NCBI GenBank assembly: GCA_963807235.1
Contig: CAWEBF010000026.1
Coordinates: 1-64,000 of the forward strand
Direction: 5' to 3'
Length of the DNA stretch: 64,000 nt
From: CAWEBF01 sp963807235
GTDB lineage: Bacteria; Acidobacteriota; Vicinamibacteria; Vicinamibacterales; UBA2999
In this document: piece after piece, positions 58,234 to 64,000 of the stretch
How the letters are laid out: every line of letters begins with the position of its first letter
Position numbering within the stretch: position 1 is the first letter of the stretch
The notes under the pieces: generated by a model
What the model was told of the DNA's origin: nothing
Databases searched by the model: none
The model's input: only the letters and a program-made list of their open reading frames with translations
Translations under genes and position numbers: made by a program

Positions 58234-59838
58234 ATGACAGGTCCTCTTCAACATCTCGTGTCGAGCCGCTCGTGGGAGTGGCTGCGTGCGTTGTGCGGCC
58301 CGATGTCGCTCGACGTGCAGCTGCTGGACCTGGCCTACGTTCCGGTGCCGTTGGTCCCGTCGCGGCCGGGGGCTCCAACGGGGCCACTCGACCACGATGC
58401 GATCCGGCGGCTGCGCCCAGCCGCCGAAGCCGTGGTGGGCCTGCAGACGCCGCAGGTGGCCCGTCTGGCGTCGCACCCCGTGACCCTCTCCCCCGTGCGG
58501 CTCGGGGGCGCGCTCGTGGGAGTGATGATCGTTGCGCATCTCGACGCGGCCACTGCGGGGTCGGAGCAGCACCTGGCGACCGTCAGCGGCTGGCTGAGAA
58601 CGGCGGTCGAGCAGCATCTCTCCAGTCAGGCCGTGGGCGCCGATCACCTCGCGGCGCTCAACGAGGCCTTGCGCGCATCCGCCTTCGACGGGTCCGATCG
58701 GCGGCTGGTGTCGGTGTTCGCTGAAGCGCTCGCGGTCTGGCACGACATCGAAGTGGTCGGCTACGTGGAGACGGCGCCGGGTGTCTTTACCACCGCCGTG
58801 TCGCTGGCAGGCCGTCGCCGTGCCGCGGCCCCTCTGGTGTTTCCACCGCAAGCAGTACCCGCGCCACAGCGGCTGATCCGGATGCCCCAGACCCACGTGG
58901 ACAACGGCGATCGCAGCGGTGCGGATGCGCTCGTCGTCACGCTCACGCGAAGCGGCGGTGCGCTCTGGCTGCTGACGCTCTCGGGCGAGATCGACGCCTG
59001 CGATCCGGCGCTCCTGTCCGGCTACGTCTCGGCGCTCGACATCACGCTCGCGTTGACGACGCGCGCGGCGAGTGCCCGAGTGGCACTGGCCGTCGCCAGC
59101 GATCTGGCGGCCGCGCCGCTTGATTCAGCAGGAGCGCTCGACCGCGCTCTCGAGCGCCTGCGCCGTGCGCTGGGCGCGAGCGCAGTGCGGTTTTCCACGA
59201 AAAACACCATGGATCTCCCGACAATCGGCGCACGCTCCGCCGGCGCGGCCGCTCTCCCTGGCACCGAGCCGCCCCTGGTCATCGAGTGCAAGACACCCGC
59301 GCTCGGGCACTTCGCGCTCGAGATCGAGCGTCAGACCGGCGGCCCGTGGACGCCCGTCGAACACGCCCAGGCCCGTGCCGTCGCCGACGTGCTCGAAGGA
59401 TGGGCCGAGCGCCGCCTGCCCGCGAGCGCACCCCCACGGGACGCCGACACGCTCGCGCGCTCGATCGACGAGCGCGTCGCTCGCACCCTCGAGCGAGGAG
59501 ACCCGATCACGCTCGCGGTATTCGCCTGCTCGCCTTCGCCCACGGCTGCGCAGGCAGCGGCGCTTCTCACCGAATCCCGCCGCTTCCTGCGCGAGGGCGA
59601 CGAAGCGGGTATCCTGCCAAACGGTCATGTGGTGTTCCTCCTTCCTCAGACCACGGCTCCACAGGCTCAGGCCGTGACGCGCCGGCTGAAAGCCGACCTC
59701 GCGCGGGCGGCCGCCGCCGCAGGAATCTCTATCGTCGCGGAAGCGTTCGCGTCTAGAATGCCGGGCCAAGAGGCAGTGGGCAGTCTCCTGCACGAGGCTC
59801 GATCGCGAATCGACGATTCGGGCCCTGTCCGGGCCTGA
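58234..59838 (+). CDS. Multidomain signalling-like protein with degenerate GGDEF-like end
   Basis: 534 residues, soluble, Ala/Leu-rich. The middle (about 70-330) looks like one or more GAF-type sensory folds. The last 130 residues follow a GGDEF-like plan with LREGDEAG and NGHVVFLLPQTTAPQAQAVTRRLKADLARAAAAAGI, where the GGDEF position reads PNGHV, so no cyclase activity is expected. I do not recognise a named family. The ATG at 58234 is preferred; the open frame upstream includes the sigma-54 promoter. A PilZ gene follows 20 bp later. Best read as a receptor or scaffold in c-di-GMP-like signalling, low certainty. Confidence 0.6.
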   Translation: MTGPLQHLVSSRSWEWLRALCGPMSLDVQLLDLAYVPVPLVPSRPGAPTGPLDHDAIRRLRPAAEAVVGLQTPQVARLASHPVTLSPVRLGGALVGVMIVAHLDAATAGSEQHLATVSGWLRTAVEQHLSSQAVGADHLAALNEALRASAFDGSDRRLVSVFAEALAVWHDIEVVGYVETAPGVFTTAVSLAGRRRAAAPLVFPPQAVPAPQRLIRMPQTHVDNGDRSGADALVVTLTRSGGALWLLTLSGEIDACDPALLSGYVSALDITLALTTRAASARVALAVASDLAAAPLDSAGALDRALERLRRALGASAVRFSTKNTMDLPTIGARSAGAAALPGTEPPLVIECKTPALGHFALEIERQTGGPWTPVEHAQARAVADVLEGWAERRLPASAPPRDADTLARSIDERVARTLERGDPITLAVFACSPSPTAAQAAALLTESRRFLREGDEAGILPNGHVVFLLPQTTAPQAQAVTRRLKADLARAAAAAGISIVAEAFASRMPGQEAVGSLLHEARSRIDDSGPVRA

Positions 59839-59857
59839 CGTTGTCGAGGTCGACCCC

Positions 59858-60145
59858 ATGCGGAGGGTAGGAGATCGGCGCGCGCGGGTGCGGCTGGACG
59901 TGGTCGGCGCGCTGTGGGGAACGCTGGAAACGCAGAAGCGCGCACAGGTTGTGGACATCAACGCCACCGGCGCGCTGCTCTGGTCGCCCGTAGCCTTGCC
60001 GCTCAACACCGTTCACACCGTGGAGATGACGTTCGACGGTCAACACCTGTCCACGGAGGTGCTGGTCCGTCACGTCCGGCCCGCGCCGGTCGCCGGCACC
60101 TACCACGTCGGTGTGGAGTTCCTGTCTCCCCCGTCGTCTCCGTGA
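59858..60145 (+). CDS. PilZ-domain protein 2
   Basis: 95-residue single-domain PilZ: RRVGDRRARVRLDVVG (basic motif), DINATGALL in place of D/NxSxxG (Ser to Asn), VLVRHVRPAPVAGTYHVGVEFL. Probable c-di-GMP adaptor, though the Asn variant may weaken binding. A strong terminator directly follows. Confidence 0.87.
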   Translation: MRRVGDRRARVRLDVVGALWGTLETQKRAQVVDINATGALLWSPVALPLNTVHTVEMTFDGQHLSTEVLVRHVRPAPVAGTYHVGVEFLSPPSSP

Positions 60146-60146
60146 G

Positions 60147-60195
60147 AAGTCTGAGATTCGCCGGGCGCCTTGGGCGCAATTCGTCAGACTTTTTT
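60147..60195 (+). terminator. Rho-independent terminator after PilZ 2
   Basis: AAGTCTGA (60147-60154) pairs with TCAGACTT (60184-60191), with additional inner pairing (GGCGCC region), and a run of T at 60190-60195. It ends the 58234-60145 transcript. Confidence 0.85.
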
Positions 60196-60290
60196 CTCGC
60201 CCCTGGGTGCAGAGACCGCGCCAGGTCTGTGCCAACAACACCTTAAGAGATCAATAAGATACGTCGTATGACTGGCTGGGAGGCGCCTCC

Positions 60291-60306
60291 TGGCGACTTG
60301 ATTGCA
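60291..60306 (+). promoter_or_regulatory. Sigma-54 promoter (-24/-12) for PilZ 3 and the activator
   Basis: TGGCGACTTGATTGCA has the GG-N10-GC spacing with TGGC at -24 and TTGCA at -12. It is about 70 bp before the PilZ gene at 60375 and resembles the site at 58171 (same TGGCG...TTGCA ends). Confidence 0.65.
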
Positions 60307-60374
60307 AACGAGCTGACCGGCGAACGCGGCTCTTCCGTGAGTGGCCGGAACTCGCAGGTGCCGGGTGAGGCGGG

Positions 60375-60677
60375 GTGATGGAAGAGAGGCGGCGGTCGCC
60401 GCGTCGAGAGGTGCAGGGGCAGGGGATGGGCATTCCCGTTGCGGAGAGTGTCCGCGTCCTCGACCTCAGCATCGCCGGCGTCCTGTTGGAGACGTCATCG
60501 CCCCCGGAATTGGGCGCGATCGCGAAGTTGAAGTTCTCGGTCGGCGGAGAGCCGCTGGCCGCAGAGGTAGAGGTAAGGCGAGTGACCGCGGCTCCCGGTG
60601 GGTACCGCGTCGGCGCCAGGTTCGTGGAGATGACGCCGAGTCACCGGCGTCTCATTGAGCGGTTCATGGGCCAATGA
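60375..60677 (+). CDS. PilZ-domain protein 3
   Basis: 100 residues: EERRRSPRREVQGQGMG (basic motif), DLSIAGVLLE (DxSxxG), VEVRRVTAAPGGYRVGARFVEM. Both c-di-GMP motifs are retained. Its stop overlaps the sigma-54 activator start by 4 bp, so the adaptor and the activator are made together; a direct functional link is likely. Confidence 0.88.
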   Translation: MMEERRRSPRREVQGQGMGIPVAESVRVLDLSIAGVLLETSSPPELGAIAKLKFSVGGEPLAAEVEVRRVTAAPGGYRVGARFVEMTPSHRRLIERFMGQ

Positions 60678-61792
60678 TGGATGCAGTCGTTGATAGTGGA
60701 CCCCGGCAGCAGCAGGGCGCCTCGACACGTGCCAAGACCAACGTCCAGTTCTCGGGCCTGAGTCCCGAGACCATCGCTCTCCAGCAGGAGATCGAGCGCG
60801 TGGCGCGATCCGACGCCAAGGTGCTCATCACGGGGGAAAGCGGCGTCGGCAAGGAGATCGTCGCCCGGAACATCCACTCGCGCGGCCCCCGGGCCACGCA
60901 TGTGTTCGCGCCGGTCAACTGCGCGGGCCTGCCGGAGACGCTCCTCGAGTCCGAGCTCTTCGGGCACGTCAAGGGCAGCTTCACCGGCGCCTACCGCGAC
61001 AAGCCGGGCAAGCTCGAGACCGCCCACATGGGCACGATCTTCCTCGACGAAGTGGGCGAGATGACACTGCGCATGCAGGGTCTGCTGCTGCGCTTCCTGG
61101 AAACGGGCGAGCTGCAGAAAGTCGGCGCCGACGGCAGCGGGCGCATCGTGAACGTCCGGGTGATTGCCGCCACCAACAAGAACCTGCGGGACATGATCGG
61201 GCAGGGCACGTTCCGCGAGGATCTGTTCTACCGGCTCAACGTGATCCACATCCTGGTGCCGCCGCTTCGCGAACGGCGCGAGGACATCCCGATGCTCGCG
61301 GAGAGCTTCCTGGCGCAGTTCACCAACGCGAACAAGTCGCCGATCCGCCTGATCGCGCCCCCGGCCATGAAGGCGTTCTCCGAGTATTCCTGGCCCGGCA
61401 ACGTCCGCGAGCTGGAGAACGTGATCGAGCGGCTGGTGGTCACGGTGCAGGGCAACAGCATCGAGCTGGAACACCTCTCGTCAGAGATTCGCCATCAGGG
61501 CGCCGTGTCGTTCCGCCCGCGCCGCGAGCGCCGGAAGACGGTGGCCGACGAACTCTACAAGCGCATGCTCGATCAGCACGAGTCGTTCTGGACGAGCGTC
61601 TACCCGCTGTTCATGGACCGCGAGATCACGCGCAACAACGTGCGGGAGGTCGTGCGGCGGGGTCTCGAGGAAGCGCGCGGCAACTACAAGATCGTGGCGC
61701 GTCTCTTCAACATGGAATCGCGCGACTACAAGCGGTTCTTGAACTTCCTGCGGAAGCACGACTGCCAGATCCCGTTCAAGGAATACCGCTAG
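60674..61792 (+). CDS. Sigma-54 interaction (AAA+) transcriptional activator without receiver domain
   Basis: 372 residues. AAA+ core with Walker A GESGVGKE (54-61), GSFTGA (101-106, the sigma-54 contact loop, Ser for the usual Ala), Walker B TIFLDEVGEM (121-130), and sensor segments VRVIAATNKNL and WPGNVRELENVIERL. The first 25 residues hold no receiver, GAF or PAS domain. The C-terminal 85 residues end with a helical ESRDYKRFLNFLRKH segment, likely a DNA-binding HTH. Regulation must therefore come from partners, most obviously the coupled PilZ protein. It is the natural activator of the sigma-54 promoters here. Confidence 0.9.
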   Translation: MMDAVVDSGPRQQQGASTRAKTNVQFSGLSPETIALQQEIERVARSDAKVLITGESGVGKEIVARNIHSRGPRATHVFAPVNCAGLPETLLESELFGHVKGSFTGAYRDKPGKLETAHMGTIFLDEVGEMTLRMQGLLLRFLETGELQKVGADGSGRIVNVRVIAATNKNLRDMIGQGTFREDLFYRLNVIHILVPPLRERREDIPMLAESFLAQFTNANKSPIRLIAPPAMKAFSEYSWPGNVRELENVIERLVVTVQGNSIELEHLSSEIRHQGAVSFRPRRERRKTVADELYKRMLDQHESFWTSVYPLFMDREITRNNVREVVRRGLEEARGNYKIVARLFNMESRDYKRFLNFLRKHDCQIPFKEYR

Positions 61793-61957
61793 CCGCAGAT
61801 CCACGACCCGCTTCACGCGGCACGTGGGTCCTGAGCGCGGGCGCTGGACATTTCTGTAATCCGATCCGAATCTCTTCCGCCGCGCCGCGCGTGCCGGGAA
61901 ACGGGGCCTACGCCGTAACCTCACCGCCATCAATGCCTTAAGCCCCAATCGTCGGGG

Positions 61958-61973
61958 TGGTCAACTCGTTGCA
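61958..61973 (+). promoter_or_regulatory. Weak sigma-54-like site before the secreted repeat protein
   Basis: TGGTCAACTCGTTGCA shows GG-N10-GC and TTGCA at -12, but -24 is TGGTC. The expected start near 61984 would leave only about 12 bases before the ATG and cut into the GAAGG ribosome site, so this is doubtful. Confidence 0.35.
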
Positions 61974-61995
61974 ACCCAGTCGAAGGTCGATTGAG

Positions 61996-64000
61996 ATGCA
62001 ACGCACCAAACACCTACTCGCCGCCGCCGCAACCGCGCTCGCTCTGACCGTCGTGGCCGCACCAGCGGCCGCTGAGACGCTGACCGTCGCGTGGGACATG
62101 AGCCCTGAGCCCCAGGTTGTCGGCTACTTCGTCCACATCGGCACTGAATCGGGCGTCTACACGCAACGGGTCGACGTCGGGAACACCACGACATACGTGC
62201 TCACGACGGCCGTCATCGGCCAGCAGTACTGCTTTGCTGTGTCGGCCTATTTCACCGGGCCGGTTGAAGGCGGCCGGTCGCCGGAGGCGTGCACCTCCGG
62301 GAACCTGCGGCCTACGCTGACCAACCCCGGGGACCAGAGTCATGCCCTCGGCGCGCCGGCGTCGTTGACGCTTACCGCCATCGACCCCGAAGGGGCGGCC
62401 CTCACGTTCTCCGCAAGCGGGCTGCCCCCGGGGCTGTCTCTGGCGACCGCGACTGGCGCCATTACCGGCGCGCCCACGCAGGCCGGTACGTTCGCGGTGT
62501 CGGCGTCGGTTTCGGACAGCGCCTCCAGTGACTCGGTGTCATTCAACTGGACGATTACGTCAAGTGTTCCCGCGGCTCCCACGCTTCGGAGCCCCGCGGG
62601 CTCAATCGCGACGACGACGCCGATCTTTGAGTGGGATCCCGTGGCGTCGGCTACGCGCTACCGCCTGTGGGTCGACGACAACAGCGAAACGAACCCCCGC
62701 GTGCAGGTCGATCTCGACGCCCGCCCAGGCAGGCTGTTCGACGTCCGGCGCGATCTGCCGGCACAACCCGGGGATTGCCCTCGCAGCGGGACCGGGGTCG
62801 TGGTCTGTGCGCGCGTCCAACGCTGTCGGTGACGGCCCGTGGAGCGGTGCACGCGACTTCTCGGTCTCGGATGGCCGCGCGCCGGTGGTGACTATCCTCA
62901 CGCCGACCTCGGCGACAACACACTCGACCGGGGGAACTACCCTGGCGATCGGCGGTAGCGCGACTGACGACGTGGGCGTAGTGCAGGTGACCTGGTCCAA
63001 TGACCGCGGGGGCGCCGGTTCGGCTACGAGTACTTCGGCTGCGGGCCCTTCGGGTCTGGGGGCTTCTTCGTGGAGCGTCCCCGCTGTACCGCTGAGTCAG
63101 GGCACCAACGTCATCACTGTCACGGCGCGCGACGCCGCCGGGCTGACGGCCACCGACACGCTCACGGTGACGCGAACAGACACGGGCGCGCCAACAGTCA
63201 CGATCTCGACGCCGACCACGCGCGACCACGCACTCAACCACGCAGTTCCTGATGGCCGTGGGCGGCACGGCCACCGACGACGTCGGTGTCACCGCGGTGA
63301 CCTGGGTGAGCGACCGCGGCGGCAGCGGCACCGCGTCGGGCACCGGCACCTGGTCCATCGCCGCGGTGGACCTCCGGGGCGGCGCGAACACGATCACCGT
63401 GACGGCGCGCGACGCATCCGGCAGGACCGGCACGGACGTGATCGTGATCACTCGCACCGACGGCGAGCGCCACGGTTGTGACGATCTCGTCACCGTCGGC
63501 CGCTGACACGCATTCGACCGGCACGCCCACGCTGACCCTCGGCGGCACGGCGACGGACAACTTCACCATCACCCAGGTGACCTGGACCAACAGCCGCGGG
63601 GGCGGCGGCACGGCCACGGGCACGACTGCCTGGTCCGCGTCGAACATCGCGCTGCAGGCGGGATCGAACGTCCTGACCGTGACGGCGCGCGACTCGAGCG
63701 GCAACCTGGGCACCGACACGCTCACGGTCAACCTGAGCCGACAACACGGCGCCCACGGTGAGCATTGCTGTTCCGACCACTGCCGCGACGTATACGACGC
63801 AGAACGCGTCGGTGCCGCTCGGCGGCACGGCCACGGATTCCTACGGCGTGACCGAAGTGCGGTGGGCCAGTGATCGTGGTGTGTCGGGCGTGGCCACGGG
63901 AACGACCGCGTGGACCGTCGCGTCCGTGGCGCTCTCACCCGGCGCCAACGTCATCACCGTGACGGCCCGTGATGCCGCCGGGCTGACGGCCACCGACACG
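61996..64000 (+). CDS. Large secreted Ig-like repeat protein (partial, frameshifted)
   Basis: Signal peptide MQRTKHLLAAAATALALTVVAAPAAAE. Then a fibronectin-III-like domain (ETLTVAWDMSPEPQVVGYFVHIG), a putative-Ig domain (NPGDQSHALGAPASLTL ... ITGAPTQAGTF), another Fn3-like segment, and at least four Ig-like repeats of about 90 residues with the pattern GGTATDDVGVTAVTW ... GANVITVTARDASG. It continues beyond the window. Frame breaks near 62715, 63220, 63463 and 63737. Repeat-rich secreted proteins of this sort act in adhesion or polymer binding; position after the PilZ/sigma-54 genes suggests a co-regulated surface adhesin. Confidence 0.8.

Noticed and set aside
61793..61956. A riboswitch or ncRNA between the sigma-54 activator and the Ig-repeat gene
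   Set aside because: Only a short imperfect stem is visible and no known riboswitch core; nothing else stands out in this gap.

Overview
This window looks like the replication-origin neighbourhood of a high-GC, Gram-negative bacterium. The Gram-negative character is shown directly by OmpA-, TonB-, SurA- and Wzm/Wzt-like genes. An Acidobacteriota (Vicinamibacteria-like) soil lineage is my best guess, from the ActA/ActB genes, the tripartite tricarboxylate transporter, the PilZ-rich regulators and a high-GC core. That taxonomic call is inference; a 16S gene or marker-protein tree would be needed.

Layout: (1) 1-4.4 kb holds alternative complex III genes (actB partial, actA) and two small redox/zinc proteins. 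(2) 4.4-9.5 kb is a minus-strand operon tctC-tctB-tctA-MmgE/PrpD-SDR. (3) 9.5-16 kb has an OmpA-type lipoprotein, a TonB-like protein, tRNA-Ser(UGA) facing serS, galU, an FmdB-type protein and a DUF885 protein. (4) 16-22.8 kb runs rsmI, glmU, glmS and a PcrA/UvrD helicase, so two of the genes make UDP-GlcNAc precursors. (5) 22.6-39.4 kb is the origin block: gyrA, gyrB, dnaN and dnaA on the minus strand, then rpmH, rnpA, yidD, yidC, khpB, mnmE, mnmG, rsmG, parS, parA and parB on the plus strand. A DnaA-box palindrome lies between dnaA and rpmH. (6) 39.5-44.5 kb carries atpHAGDC without the Fo genes. (7) 44.6-55.8 kb is an envelope/polysaccharide region: Wzm/Wzt exporter, heptose-phosphate adenylyltransferase, mfd, two SurA-like foldases in tandem, a NusG paralogue, dusB and a sugar epimerase. 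(8) 55.8-64 kb is a motility/c-di-GMP-like region: a PilT-like protein without a P-loop, three PilZ proteins, a degenerate-GGDEF-like protein, a sigma-54 activator, sigma-54-type promoters, and the start of a large secreted Ig-repeat protein.

Two properties cut across the window. First, about fifteen otherwise well-conserved genes are broken by single-base frameshifts, including atpG, atpD and mfd, which are normally intact. The breaks lie at 0-16 kb and 42-64 kb and are nearly absent from 16-42 kb, so sequence error is more likely than gene decay. I annotate these as single genes and mark the approximate break. Second, gene boundaries carry degenerate tandem heptanucleotide arrays (12 arrays at 10 loci). 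They resemble in kind the short tandemly repeated heptamers known from heterocystous cyanobacteria, and one sits where a copy-number change would switch the reading frame of an LPS-heptose gene.
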